Assembly: GCF_001949145.1 (NCBI RefSeq)
Contig: NW_019091454.1
Span: 740,938-804,937 of the forward strand
Reading direction: 5' to 3'
DNA from: Acanthaster planci
Lineage: Eukaryota > Echinodermata > Asteroidea > Valvatida > Acanthasteridae
DNA length: 64,000 nt
Below the pieces are notes generated by a model. The model was not told the origin of the DNA. It saw nothing but the letters and a program-made list of their open reading frames with translations, and ran no database searches. Shown here piece by piece: positions 24,216-36,742 of this stretch (position 1 is the first letter of the stretch; every line of letters starts with the position of its first letter). Made by a program: the position numbers and the translations under genes.

Positions 24216-24485
24216 TCTTAGTTTGTGTATACCGATGGCTCTAACAGTCCCATATCCTCTGGTGTTAAGATGATTTTACATCGTCACGGTTACAAAGCCG
24301 TACACCCTATTGCAGAGATTCTTCCCGGCAATCAAACCCCTTACAAGAAAACTGAAGTGCGCCCTTACTTGATGCTATTCCACGTCTTGTGTTACCTGAC
24401 TGATAATTTCCCTACATTCAATCATATTTTCGCCAGGGATAAGGCAAGAAAGTACGCAGTGATTGAATTAATCATTAGCATTTGA
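24216..24485 (+). CDS. Orphan open frame, possibly a transposon remnant
   Basis: A frame that is open from upstream of the ATG at 24225 gives about 88 residues with ordinary protein composition, including 'YTDGSNSPISSGVKM' and 'KKTEVRPYLMLFHVLCYLTD'. It ends at TGA. I do not recognise a family. It sits in COG6 intron 1 among repeats, so a decayed mobile-element gene is the likeliest origin. It could also be a chance frame. Confidence 0.25.
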
Positions 24486-25900
24486 AATAACTATTCATTG
24501 TTCGTTGCAACTGATAGTCTAATAACAAGTTTGTGAAGTCCGTTGTCAGTAGCCCTATACACGTATCTCCTGAATAACAAATACACATATTCCATCGGAA
24601 TGAAATTTTGCAGATAATTAGAAAAGCGAAATGTTATAGTCGAACCTTGAACTCGTTATGATCTCATGATCATCAGGTGACAATTCACGTGACATTAATA
24701 CATAAAGATAAGGTGCTTGCAGACGAAAGTGCATCCAGCTCATCCCATAGTCTGTTTGCTGGCCGTGCCAAACAGAAACTGGAGACTGTCCTCAAGAAAG
24801 CTGACTGAGCCTCCAGATTTGATGTGTGTGCCACATCCTTCATGCTCCTGCTGTCTGAATATCTTGGCAGGGGCTGCGAGGTTGGCACTACCATTACCAC
24901 TGATATACTGTTTAGGACCTTTTACTGTCTCGACAATTTGCGTACACAACACTCATGACTTCCTGTCGATGGAGCAACACTTTATGTGCCTTCTTTCTTC
25001 AGTCTGAAGGAGCCAGAAAGCATCTTGAAGCTCTCCCCTTGACGCTATGAACTTTCAACACCGTGAAAATGCAGTTTCACCATTAAATCACCGTGAAATT
25101 TTTTTCAAGGCAATGTAAGCCCGTTTTCACGGCGGAAGGTTGGTCAGTTTGGGAGCGGATTAGCTCACGGCAGTTTCACAGCGTTTTCACGTCAACTTCT
25201 TGGTAGCTTGTGGTCCTATTGTTATTTATAACGGTACACCGGTTCAGCTTCCCACCATGGAAGGTGTGAAAACAGCAGATTAACTGTCGACGTGTACTAA
25301 AAGAGTAATGTGATAGATAGCCAGGAATTAGCGCATCAGTTACCAACAAAATGAGCGATTGAATACCCCCGTTTAGGTCTGGAGTGTAAACTCCTCGCTC
25401 ATGAACTCAACGGACTGTACCGTAGCAAGATCCGCTGTCGGCCCTTGACACTCATGCCACATGTAAACACGTAGCTAGCACGCGGCACGACTGTTCATTG
25501 TACGGTCGAATGTTGTCCATATGGCTCATTCTCTTGCAAATGACCTGAGTAGATGTTGGCTGGTATCATTTTCTAACAGTGCCAGTTTACATATATTCTT
25601 TGCCAGTTTATATATATTCCTTCGCATGGTGCAACCGCAAGCTTTTCCACCTATTGCTGTCTTTCACCATGAATAGCCTGAAATTCCATCCAATGCCTGT
25701 TTAACGTTATCTCCCACGGACACCAATGAAAACCGTAGTGAGGTCATGTCGTGCCTCGGGCTGATCAAGCAACATACATGTAACCTCGAATTAAATTTGT
25801 GAACACAAAAAGATAGATACATTTTGTATATCCAACTAATCAAGTTCTGGGAAGTACACGTACATGTAACTTGTACTTCCTGTGACATCATTTTTCTATG
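24486..25900. other. Intronic DNA, no gene recognised
   Basis: A short protein-like stretch occurs at 24709-24806 ('HSLFAGRAKQKLETVLKKA') before a stop. It has no recognisable family. Otherwise I see nothing. Confidence 0.4.
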
Positions 25901-25919
25901 TGCAGCCACATAGAGTTTT

Positions 25920-26200
25920 GTGTGGGTGTATGGTGAATTGCACAATCCTATTTTAATGCATGGGCTGGTTGCTGCGTTACCATCACACCTTTTTGGCAGT
26001 GGCGCGGCGCAGCGGGAACCAGCGGAAACCTTGCTTCCATGCATCAAGCAATATTGCGCGCCTGTTTTCACCACTGCAATAGCGAAATGCAAAGGGAACT
26101 TGTGAAAACCACAAAACTTTCTTTCCACATGTTGGGAATGTAAAGCAGGTGTTTTGTGAAGACGGGATCCTGTCTTTCCTGGGAAAGACAGGATTTATTT
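25920..26200. repeat. Dispersed repeat (copy a; related to 62030-62250)
   Basis: The blocks 'TTTTCACCACTGCAATAGCG', 'GCAAAGGGAACTTGTGAAA' and 'GCAGGTGTTTTGTGAAGAC' occur in the same order here and at 62097-62240 with a few differences. The element is non-coding and its class is unknown. A longer minus-strand open frame crossing it (25664-26128) is therefore not a gene. Confidence 0.6.
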
Positions 26201-28430
26201 TTCCATTTTTGAGTTGTGAGAAGAGATGGATACACGTACGATGGCTTAATTTCCTGGATGCAGCTGAAAAATTCTGTATATTTCCAACTTTTGTGGGCAA
26301 AACTAACTTTTGTGATTATTCACTCTACAGCCAGGGCAGAATGTTGAATCGACCTTTTCAGCCCTAAAGTGTGACACGATTTAGGTAATCAAGATCATGC
26401 AGTGCATGTATCTGTAATGCATCAGATTTAACGGAAGTCTTACGGTTTTGAAAAGACCAATGCTTACCTTCGATTTGATACCAAAATTTCAATTCTCGAG
26501 AAGAATTAATGTTACTTTGTTTACACTGGAGGTGAGGGCCCACATAAATCATAACTTCCAAGTTTGAGCTCGCAGAAAATAATGTTTTCATGAAATATCA
26601 AATAAAGTAGGCATATGAAATTAAAAATGAGTTTGCAGGGCAGGAAGATAAAATGCATAATACACAATGAAACTGTCCAGTTACACAATGTGCATGTATT
26701 TCCAAATATTGAATTATGATATTGTCAGACTAATGAAATGGTGAAAATGACCACCTCAGCGATGAAATAGATTAATTGAAAGTAGAAAATGGCACATGGA
26801 GTGTTGAAGTTACCACACCGAATCATAGAATTGCCGAAAGACTGTGAAACTGTATACAAAGTGTTGGAATTAACAAAGCCAACAATGTTAGCATCAGAGC
26901 GAGCAAGGATAGCAACGGTGTGTACATTGTTTTCCGATCCAGCACGCGCAGGGTACATGTGACATCGTGCATCATGGACAGGGTTTGCGCGTAACTTTTG
27001 TTTTCACTTGCCAGCCGGACCAGTAGTGATGGCTTTTTACTAGTCCATGAGCAGCATTTTCACTAGTCCGCGTCTTCCCCCAAATTTCAACATTCTTTTT
27101 GGCACTAGTGTTTTCTGCTCCAACATCATGCATAACAGTGTGCACTCGGTGCTGACTGTTTAATTGTTGATGAGTAATCATAAATGGCCATGGGAATTGT
27201 AAATTTCCAGAATATTCATGAGTATAACTCTACTCAAGCAAATTAAACACACAAAGTGGTTACCTGCTGAAATGGTTTATTTGATTCACAATCGGAGACA
27301 GAAAAAAACAAATCTTTATGAACAGTTTATGTACATGTATGTTTTATGCAGTATGCACATGTACACGCACATACATGTATGTACAAGTGCATGTACATGT
27401 ACGCCGCGCCCGACAAAATGTACAAAGTATGTACATACACTACATGTTCGTTCTCGACTGTGTCCAGTACCCTTGAGGTGCATTCCACCAAATGGTTGTG
27501 CGGGGATTTTACAATAAGACACGCCATCATCAGGAGGGATCATAAAAATATTTCTATAAATCCCAAATTAGGGACTGATAATTTCCAGTTCGGGGTATTT
27601 CTTTCAAAAGTAGCAGGCGGCTACATTCAGAGCTGAGCGCCAAGTGTTACTACTATTTTGGAGGTACATGTATCTTCGGGGAAAGGCAAATGAAAAAGAA
27701 TCATGGCAAACCCCCATAAAATTGAAATGAAAAATGATCTTCTGGCCACAATCTTGAATTTCCAGTGAAAAAAACGGAGGCCAACCTCTTTCCAAGAGTC
27801 AACAGGGAGCGCTGTTTCGGTCTGATTTTGCAATGTTTTCTACGGGCGTGTATTTGGTGTAGCGCAACCCATAGCGTGCGAACCCAACACAAAATCACAG
27901 CCGTGACATTGCTAGTGTAACAAGTACCAGTGACCAATCAGAAAAATCAGTACTGCATAGTCATAGTAACGTAATGCGTATACACACACTGTACACACTC
28001 AGTACGTCATACACGTGGGATGCATATTCATGACTTCCGTGTACCTCTACGATGCAGTGCATGAAAGCACGTGCTGATTTAGATCTTGTACGCACAACCA
28101 TTGTCAAGTCATGGCGTTGTCCAGTCGCACCGGCCACATGCAGTAGTGCTGTACAGTAAACAGCCCTCGATGACGCTGCAAAGGCATTGCGGAGCAGAAG
28201 TTTCATACAATTTACTTTACTTCCAAAAGACAAAACCTTGCAAATTGAAGCCTCTCCGGTCTCTTTCTGGCCACCCTGCAAGGTCCTCCCAAGCCAGGCC
28301 TTTTTGCTGTTGCGTTTCCGCTTCAGTCAATACAGAAACAATGGCACATACCTCTGACCAATGCAGCTGCTCCAAAAATCAAGTTACACTGTTTTGCCTT
28401 GAGAGGGCCTAGTTCTCAGGGGGTTGGCAC
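26201..28430. other. Intronic DNA, no gene recognised
   Basis: AT-rich, with a dense TACATGTA cluster at 27330-27435. The open frames around 27200-28400 overlap one another on both strands and have no domains. Confidence 0.5.
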
Positions 28431-29160
28431 CGCTGACTTTCCAGAGCCTTGGTGACCCCTACTCCTGGACCCGTGGGCAGCTGCCTTCCGTGTTTCCAGA
28501 GGTCCTGGTACCGGACCGTCTCCAACCGGTGGGTGTTCCAATTCAGTTCCGCAACCTTCTGGAATTCACAAGCATCCCCTTCCCCCATCAGACACCATCA
28601 TTTATCAAACCAAAATCACAACCCACCCGGCAAAACACCCAGCCTTGGAAGTAGAAATCGAGTCCCTCTTCACCAAGACTGCAACTCATATAGTTCCATC
28701 GGGAGACAGATCGTCAGGTTTCCTGTCAACCTTTTCTGACACTCAAAAGGGACATCACAGCATGGCGGCCTATCCTAAACCTAAAACCACGCAATGCGAT
28801 CCTCGATTCAATCCAGATACGATCTTGGGCCACATCCTTCAGTCTCAAAGATGCATATCTTCATGTGCGCATTCATCCTCAACATTACCAGTTCCTTAGA
28901 TTCCAAAAGAAGGGAGTGACATATGAATTCACAGTACTCCCTTTCGGTCTGTTAACTTCTCGTTGGGTCTTTACATGAATTGTAAAGGCCGTGGGGGCAG
29001 TGCTTCACAGGAACAATGTCGCAGTTTTCCAATATCTCGAGGACTGGCATGCACGAAAACGAAAGCCAACGATGCCCTCCAGGAAACACTGACCATGACC
29101 ACACAATTGGGGTTCCATGTCAACATGAAGAAATCAAATCTAATCCCCACGCAGACAAAT
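28431..29160 (+). pseudogene. DIRS-type reverse transcriptase fragment
   Basis: Fragments in several frames match the RT of DIRS-like retrotransposons. The first is 'LLEFTSIPFPHQ', near the start of the domain. Next comes 'SLKDAYLHVRIHP' followed by 'LPFGLLTSRWVFT' at 28841-28975, the palm region with the conserved K-D-A-Y and L-P-F-G-L blocks. Then comes 'FQYLEDW' at about 29025-29045, where the usual YxDD catalytic box has its first aspartate replaced by glutamate. The order and spacing agree with the fuller copy at 50.3-53.6 kb, but the two are not close copies. No RNase H or recombinase part follows, so this is a truncated piece within COG6 intron 1. Confidence 0.75.
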
Positions 29161-29800
29161 GTTTCACGCTGTGTTCACAAAAGATGCACACTGTTTTTAC
29201 ACGATTTTGCACTGTTTTCACACCTCATTCGCCCCTTTTGCATCCGATTTGCTGCAAATTCTCAAGGGGGAAAAGTTGTGGTCAAAATGCAAAATGCGAA
29301 TGTGGATTCCTTTCGCTTTATTTCCCATTCCTTTTCACAGCGCTAACTTTCAAATGCAACGTACTGTAACCTTGGAACCATCCCATGAAAATTATTTTTC
29401 CCAAATAATCTTCCCCATAATTATAAAATATACAGACACAAGATGAACACCAGAAAAATTTTTCTCACATTGCTTCTTCTCTTGATGACTTGTCATTTCT
29501 TTTTTTTGTTTTCTTATATCTTTAATTCTATGTACACTTTCTACACCCTTACATTAAAAAAAGGGGGGGGGAAAGGAGAGTAGTTGCATTACACAATGTC
29601 TTGAATTTAGAGAAAACTTTTGTAAAAAACGTAGCCGATAAAGGAAAGAAAATGTCCTGTGCATGCATAAGTAATTGATTCAAGTAAAATAAACCTTGAA
29701 GGAGTTGCCCTAAAATTTCATGTACTATTTCATTTACAATATCTTGGAATAAAGGAAACTTGGCCTAAATAAGCAATTGATTCAAGTGTGATAAACTTGA
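29161..29800. other. No gene recognised
   Basis: Sequence between the DIRS fragment and the piggyBac pseudogene. The left end of the piggyBac element should be here, but no TTAACC terminus was found. Confidence 0.5.
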
Positions 29801-31227
29801 AACAAAGAGCAGCGCAAAGTGGAACTTCCCACATTTCTCTCATAAATTTAGTCTCTTTTCTTTTACCATTTCTAGAACAAACATCACACCAGCTGTATGT
29901 CAGTACCACCAATTTCCTTACACACAAGATAAGAGTTTACAAGAGCAACATCAAGCAAAAATAAGAACACTTTTTTTATACCATTTGCTTGATTTCCTGA
30001 CTGAACGGTGTGATGATGCCAGCTGGTCTGCAATGTCCACACCCTTCATCCCCATGTTGTTGTCGAGTACACACTTGGGTTTCTCCAAAGTGATGCCATC
30101 ATGGTTCCGCTTGCCAGTGTTGGTCATCTCGGCTGTATGCATCCTGGACAACATACGGACATCTTTTTTGTCTCGCCAGACCAAGGCGAGCAAGCCTTTG
30201 TCGCTGGAGAGGTGAACAACATCACCTCTCTCGAGTTTCAAGGAGAACAAGTCCTTGGGCATGTCTTGACGATTTTGTCATATCGTCCTGATGACGTTCA
30301 TCTTCTGGTCATGTAGTTTCAGGTACAGATCTGGGCTGCTGAACCAGCTGTCCAGGAAAATGGTGTACCCTTTGCCAAGAAGATCGGCATTCAAGTCAAG
30401 TACGATTTTCGTACTTGCCAATTCAACAGTCTGGTCTTGACAGGTGTAAACCTTGAAGTTCCAGGTGTATCCAACGGCAACTCCCGTGCTGTGGTAGACT
30501 CGATACTTCTTTGGGTTGTACTGCTTGAACTTCAGTCTCCCTTTGAATTTCCAAAGGGACTCATCAGTAGTAATCTTGCTAGACGGAATGTAGATGGACT
30601 TGAACTTCTCGGCCAGTTCTTCTACCACCGTGCAGAGATTGTATAGTCGATTGGTCGCCTCTGCACGGCTGTTATTGACGAAATGCAGATAGGACAGCAA
30701 GTCCATAAATCTGTCGCATGGCATGGTGTCAGGAAAAAATGGAGTCTCAAGTATTGAGTCTTTCGTCCAGTGGACTTCAAGTTGAGTTTCGGCGTCAGTT
30801 CCATGATGATAGTCATGGACAGGAACACTGACATCTCGTCTGGTGTTGTGTCAAACTAGCTTCGCGTGTGACTTGGACTTGCATCTGATTGACTTTTCGG
30901 GTGTTCAGCGGCATAGCGGTTGTCTTGTTGGCAATGTGCAACGTCAGCTCTGGGGTGAAGAACTGCTTGAAGATATCGAGAGGAGTGCTGTTCTCGTCTA
31001 GTTCTTCAACTTGAACACCTGCTGTGCCTTGAAAGCTGTGTTGGCAGGAGAAGTTGCCATCAGCCTTCCATTGAATGGACGAAGTCTTGGCCTTCTTGGG
31101 AGGCCTCGCTAATGGTGGTTGCCTGTTAGAATCGCTGTCACTAGTTTCAATTTCTGAACTATGTTCAGATTCCGATGTGAAAGCTGAACCACTAGTCACC
31201 GTCAAAGTTCTCTTCACTTGAAGACAT
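29801..31227 (-). pseudogene. piggyBac-type transposase (DDE_Tnp_1_7), frameshifted
   Basis: piggyBac transposases cut and paste DNA at TTAA sites. From 31227 downwards there is an acidic N-terminus ('SEIETSDSD'), then 'PLDIFKQFFTPELTLHIANKT', which starts the core. The catalytic region follows: 'TTDESLWKFKGR' (first Asp, about 30557), 'FLDSWFSSPDLYL' (second Asp) and 'GMKGVDIADQL' (third Asp). The cysteine-rich tail follows with 'CDVCSRNGKRKET' and 'PLCAALCF' near 29805-29875. All three catalytic aspartates survive. The coding path changes frame near 31190, 30810, 30730, 30270 and 29945 and contains stops, so it is inactive. A matching transposon terminus lies at 31623-31641. Confidence 0.9.
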
Positions 31228-31622
31228 CGTGTAATGCAGCTGAAGGGCCGGGAAGTGGCCAAGCAAATATATACCCAGCTAGGGTGCTGCCCACGTGTTC
31301 CCAGCCCAGCAGGACAGTAAACAATGGCATGCACACCATGTCAATGGCCTGTATTCATCGTTCGTGCTCCGCACCTCAAGCGATGCTCCACGGAGATTAC
31401 CCAGGGTATTCAATCAAAGACAGTGGGGTGTCCTGACGAAAAAAAGTCTCATTTACAGAGTATCAGGGGATCAACCAACTCTCCAGGTTGCCCCAAATTT
31501 CCATTCAGTGCAAAGGTCTCATTAATTACAGATGTACACTGAATAACAGTTGCATGTGTGGTATGGTGCTACAGCAATCTCCTGGTAATAAGACTTTTCT
31601 CCAGGCGCGACTGTTGCCGTTT

Positions 31623-31641
31623 CCCGGCCGGAAGGGGTTAA
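31623..31641 (-). mobile_element. piggyBac terminus with TTAA target site
   Basis: Read on the minus strand the sequence is TTAACCCCTTCCGGCCGGG. TTAA is the invariant piggyBac target, and a following CC(C/A) is typical of the inverted repeat. It lies about 400 bp upstream of the transposase start, as expected for the 5' end. The opposite terminus was not found. This end matches the ends of the four MITEs listed below at about 12 of 15 positions. Confidence 0.65.
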
Positions 31642-31649
31642 TAATCCAA

Positions 31650-33224
31650 TCAGAACAACAATCAGTTCACCGTTGCCTAAGTAGTAATTTTACCCATACA
31701 TGCCATATACAAATGAAATTGTCGTAGCATGTGATGTATGGACCGGATCATGTGTACATGTACTTGTTGAACATGTACAAACACATCGTAAATGGCCATG
31801 GACCATGTATAAACTGGTCATGGTAGGCACTAGGCATTCGTCCACAGTTGGCTCTCATATGTACCTGTAAATATAAACTCGAAACGACCATACATGTATG
31901 TCTGCTATCTTGTAAGCGGTACCACTGCCCGTGTCCATGCATGGAATCAGGTCCATGCATGGAACTGGCTGTGCGCTATTGCTTATCAAGTGAGAAGTTG
32001 AGAACCAGGACCCTCGCTGGAATAGCTGAAAAAAAAAAAAAACTTAAAAGAGAAAATTATGCAAGGTACATGACACAACAAGGTGAACATTATTCAGAAT
32101 ACAAGATCAGACAGTCCAGTGGCCTCTTTACTTGCGAATCGGGTTCTCTTGGCAGTTGGTGCACTCCCAGACATCTAAAATCAGCAGACGGTATGTGTTG
32201 TTGCTACTCACAATGAATACATGTATGTAAAGATGTGGTAAGTATTCACAGAAGATCAACAGTAAACATGCAACATACTGTATTCCTTGAGCATGACACT
32301 GCCAAATTCTCCCTTCATTCAATTTTGGTTGTGTATATTTATTCCAGTATTCTGCATACCAGCTGCCTCATAGCCATGCTGTTGTGTTCCATATAAGGCC
32401 AAAGAGATCATCAAGTGGACAAACAAAGCCACTTTTGATTGGATGGTGTGCTCTGAACGCCACACTATGTAACTGGAAAGCAGAAACTGCACTGCCACTG
32501 AAACTGCAAACACGTGCACCTTAACACACAGGCATTGTACCCTGTGCATGATGTACATGTATGTACATGTACAATGTCACTACACAAGGGTGTGGTAGGT
32601 ACATGTACATGTAGGCTGGAGTGGTGACTTGGATTTAATGTTTGGAGTTGTCACTCACAGGCACGGTAGGCCTGCCTTAGGTGGACTTAGACTTGGATTT
32701 GATGTTTGGAATTGGCTCTTTGAAGGTGGAACCGCTGATGGTAGATATGCGGTTCTTCACAAAAGCGGAGCCGCTGATTCTGATTTTCTTTGGAACCGCG
32801 ATTCCACTCAGAGCCTGAAGTGCCGCCCAAGCCGAATGGCTTATACTTGTATATTTTGTGGAACCTGCCATACCAGGATTAACTCCAATCAGACTAACAA
32901 ATCTAAGTTTTTGACACTTGTTTGGGTCAGTAGGCACTGATATCAGATGTCTGTCAATCTAAGTGTTGACTGTCATTGGAATTTTCATTATCATTTACTG
33001 TAACTGCTCGAAGACTTTCATTTTCAGCGACTGTATTTGAACTTTACAAGTAACGAATGATAACCGTAAACTGTATATTTCAAGTAGAAAAACTGAATGT
33101 CCTACATGTAGCGGTACATATACATGTAAATGGTGCATTCATACATGTGAAAGAAGTTCTTGATGTGGTCCTACACTTTCTGTGATTTCATTTTCTTAAT
33201 AACTAAATTATGATCTGTTTGTAG
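31650..33224. other. COG6 intron 1, last part; no gene recognised
   Basis: TACATGTA-rich intronic sequence with a poly-A run near 32029. Small open frames on both strands have no domains. A GGAACCGC(T/G)GAT-type repetition lies at 32720-32810. Confidence 0.5.
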
Positions 33225-33368
33225 GATATTTTGGAAGCGTTAAAGGTATTGTCAGCATTTTTTGGCAAGAACACCTTGAGGAGCCGTCGGAATCTGCGTG
33301 GTGACATTGAACGACGAAGTCTTGCAATAAGTGAAGATTTTGCACAAGCATTCAAAAAAATGAAAGAG
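33225..33368 (+). CDS. COG6: COG6, exon 2
   Basis: A 144-nt phase-0 exon lies between 'CTGTTTGTAG' and 'GAG|GTACAG'. Its 48 codons read '[16 protein letters not shown]', then '[19 protein letters not shown]' and 'FKKMKE'. The [10 protein letters not shown] block is the most conserved signature of the COG6 N-terminal domain, a helical region that packs against other lobe B subunits. It continues exon 1 without a gap relative to known COG6 proteins. The preceding intron is about 16.35 kb long and packed with mobile DNA. Confidence 0.95.
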
Positions 33369-35138
33369 GTACAGTAATTTTGTTTTTCTTCTGTAAGAGT
33401 ATAATTATTCAAAATCATTCATTGGTATTGTACAATTAGTTGGGTGCACATTGGCCATAGAGGATGGAATGGACACAGTGGACACTTTTTGCCTGTTGCC
33501 ACAACTGCCACTGCGGAGATTTATTTCCAACAAACTGCTTTAGGTCTAATCACAAGCTCAGTTTACTAGTTCAGCAGTACATGTACAGTACAGTGTATTT
33601 CACTCATTGCTAATGTAGTAATAAACAATTACGGCTGACTCGCCTTTCCAACATGGTTAAAACTGACCGGCCTTAACTCCCAATAACATATCAAGTTTCA
33701 TATACAGTAGATTCCCATTATACATGTAGTTTTCCCTAATACAATGCTCTTGCCGATGTAAAGCTCTTTTTTCATTTCCTCAACTGCACACTCATTCACT
33801 GTGTACATTTATCTGTGGTTATAGCTGCCCTGTTTATAACACTTTTGGGGATATAATGCTCACTATTTTAGACCCAGAGAACCATATTTAACATGTGAAA
33901 TGATTCTGGTTACAATGCTCTTTTACCTTGGAAAGTCAGATTCTTTGAAAATTGACAAAACCGTACTGCGTGGCCACCGCAATTGGCTGTCCTCTGCGCC
34001 GGACACCAGCAGTACAAGCGATTCGACACGCACCCGGCCGTCCGTAAGCTTGACCCGAATACCCTCCATAGACTTGATGTCATGCACTGCAGGTGTGTTG
34101 TGCTGGACCTACATGTATAAGCATACAACATTACTATGGTTCATGTCTGCTAAGCTGTTCGCGAAACCCATTGCCATTAGTGGCTTGATTTCAAATCTAA
34201 AATGTACATATACGTTGCATGTTTTACAGTTTTACAGCATTGCAAAAATCAAACTAAAAGTGACAAGTACCCAGTAACTAGCCTCCATCACAAGTGCTGC
34301 ATAGTTGTATATTCATTTTAATTTTGAGTCACCATCTTGTAAAAAATTACTGATTTCGCACTTCTCAGCCACACCATGCACTTGCGGCATTGGGTACTGC
34401 CTTGAATGAAGCCTAGAAGCTCACTTCCGCCCAGTGCAATCACGAGCACATGTTAACCATTGTGAGATTGCCAACTTGACACAAACTGGCATACAATGAC
34501 ATGTGTACTTGTGCTTTTCCTCAACGTTATTTGTAATGATGTTCAGAGAGATGGGTAAGGTTGACAAGTTTTCCCGATTCTTGATGTTCATACAAACAAG
34601 CAAAATATCCATCTGGATGTTAATTGTTATGCATTTAACAGCAAGAGAGATTTTTTAATCACAAGTCCAAGATGAATTGTAAGTTGGCTGAATACATGTA
34701 TTAGCAGCTTGGGAAATGATATACATGTATGTACGCGTAGTTGTTTTTAAGAATTAAAAACGAACTCCACAAATTCCTTCATAATTTACTCGACTGTTTT
34801 ATTTGAATCTTCAAAATTCACATATCTGTACTGCATGTAATTTTGTAGACCTTGCATCTCACATTTGCAACAAAATGAATTAATACTAAATGCCAAGTTC
34901 TAATCAACGCATGCAACCAGTTCTACACTTGTGTACAATTATACATGTACAATGCACATAATGCACATACACAACATAGATATCTGTTCATGTATGTGTA
35001 CTATACATGTGCACTGTTCATGTTGCATGTCCAGTCTGTTGTACCGGTAGCGCTGTGCAGTAATATTATGCTCAATGCAATTCAGTCCCGTTGGGAGCGT
35101 TGTAACGTGAATCTACACTGTACATGTACTGTAGTGCA
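33369..35138. other. COG6 intron 2, first part; no gene recognised
   Basis: AT-rich intron with scattered TACATGTA clusters. The open frame at 33900-34277 has no domain support. Confidence 0.5.
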
Positions 35139-35142
35139 TTAA

Positions 35143-35725
35143 CCACTTCGTGCCGGGCTTTTTTCAACGTTGATGATGCTGGGCATAACTATCATTTTTT
35201 CCGTTTTCAAAATCCTTCAAAAATTCATCATTCCATTTAACAGTCGTTTATAGCTGAACGAAGTAATCTTTAGGCACTACTCTAAGTTGACAGGTGACCT
35301 TTATTGACGCCCGAGTATTTCAGCCAGGCCTGCAGCCTTTTAAACAGACCCCAGATTGTGCGGTGATATACAACTGTCTTTTGTTCACGAACCTGGCTCA
35401 GTGCACTGCTGACCTCTTTCCCATAGGGACCAGATTAGCGTGCAGCGGTGCGGTGTGGCTTATCGCTGCGGTGGTGGAGTGCTTTTGTCCCCGGTGGTAA
35501 TCCGCTTGCTCTCAATGCCCCAAATCCTGGTGTACGGTTTCAAAATAATGCTGGACTATCACCACTTTTGATAGTGAAAAATGCCGGTAATGCCCAGCAG
35601 CCTGGTCTTTCGTTCGGAGTACGGTCTTTTGTTACAGGGCCCTGTTTCCTTTGTCCGAGTTCGGAGACCCCAGCCACCCATATAAACCATACGGCTCTGA
35701 TTTCGGAGTCCCCGGCTGGTAGTGG
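35143..35725 (+). mobile_element. MITE copy A, piggyBac-like, TTAA-flanked
   Basis: A 583-bp non-coding element is flanked by TTAA at 35139-35142 and 35726-35729. The left end is CCACTTCGTGCCGGG; the right end read inversely is CCACTACCAGCCGGGG. The inside matches copy B (inverted) and copy D (same orientation) along its length, including 'CTTTTGTCCCC' and 'GGGCCCTGTTTCC'. The TTAA borders and end similarity to the piggyBac terminus at 31623-31641 suggest mobilisation by that family. Confidence 0.85.
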
Positions 35726-36053
35726 TTAACTGCGATCATAGGAAGGACTTTACATTTGACAACATTCTCTTGTACATGTACATTACACATGACATCATGC
35801 ATAAAAGTGATCAGCTTGTAGGAAAGTAAGTTACATGTAAGTATGATCAGTCCAATATGCTCGCTCTATCCTGTCAAAGGATGGTCTGCACATTGAGGCT
35901 AAAAACTGCAATAAGGAGGTGGTAAGAAGATGCCAAACTAACCTGTTATAAGATGTACCAAAGGACCACTTTACTACTCGAATATAGCATAACCTAGCTT
36001 TCTGCGCCAAAAAAGTTTGGTGTTAAATGGTGTTATATGTAAACTTGGCTTGG

Positions 36054-36081
36054 GCGGTATTTCGGTATTACCAAATACCGC
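36054..36081. repeat. Foldback GCGGTATTT...AAATACCGC
   Basis: Nine-base inverted arms surround CGGTATTACC. AATACCG-type words continue for about 100 bp, as in some hAT-related MITEs. The class is uncertain. Confidence 0.5.
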
Positions 36082-36419
36082 ACTTTTTTTTCAATACCGA
36101 ACAATACTGACTAACAATCCATGAATACTGGAATACCGACTAATTCAGTATGGAAATTCAACACCGCGGTATTCTGGCTAATTTGTTCAGAATGTTCCCA
36201 CAACCCTCATAAGATGAAAGCAGACAATCATTTCCACAACAGTGGCTGCATACTTTGTGGTTTCAGTCATCCAGCATCACATTTGTATTGTCTCTTTTGG
36301 TGAGGAGAAGTAGTAGGTAGAAGCAGGTTCTGGCTCAATCCCATTTTCCACTCTGCTTCCACGCTTCACCGCCCACAGGCCCATTCACATCCGCGCCAGG
36401 GTTTCCCACTTCACCCACC

Positions 36420-36467
36420 TGACCTTTGACCCTGGCGCTTCCTCTTCACCCACCTTGACCTTTGACC
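36420..36467. promoter_or_regulatory. Two DR1 nuclear-receptor-type sites
   Basis: TGACCTTTGACC occurs at 36420-36431 and again at 36456-36467, each preceded by a TTCACCCACC-like block, so a unit of about 36 bp is duplicated. On the other strand each is GGTCAAAGGTCA, the DR1 arrangement bound by RXR/HNF4-type receptors. Function is inferred from motif identity only. The sites lie about 180 bp left of the Polinton promoter-like motif. Confidence 0.4.
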
Positions 36468-36605
36468 CTTGTGTAAACAACTTGTGACTCTCAAAGAAAA
36501 AAGGGAATTCCCCTCTTTTTCGCTCCTGCCACAAGTCTCGACTTGCCCGGCCGAACTTGCGTCTCCTACTTCCCGGAAAAATTCTTTTTGCACTGAAGCT
36601 CTGAG

Positions 36606-36641
36606 AAAAAATGAGATTTATTGTGGAGTTGTATAAAAATA
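36606..36641 (+). promoter_or_regulatory. Promoter-like motif upstream of the Polinton polymerase
   Basis: AAAAATGAGATTTATT is followed by GTGGA and, about five bases later, TATAAAAA. The same block occurs at 43147-43185 before the HNH-like gene, with one change in the first 21 bases and a TATA box at similar spacing. Such repetition points to a shared element-specific promoter. Confidence 0.5.
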
Positions 36642-36742
36642 ACTAACGATGAACATAACCGCCAGAGCTTTTAAAAAAATGAGAAAAATTTTAAAAACCT
36701 ATATATATAAATAGAGACAATAGAGACTACGTCAAAAGCCAA

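Noticed and set aside
25664-26128. 154-codon minus-strand frame
   Set aside because: It crosses a dispersed repeat also found at 62.0-62.25 kb and has no recognisable protein features.
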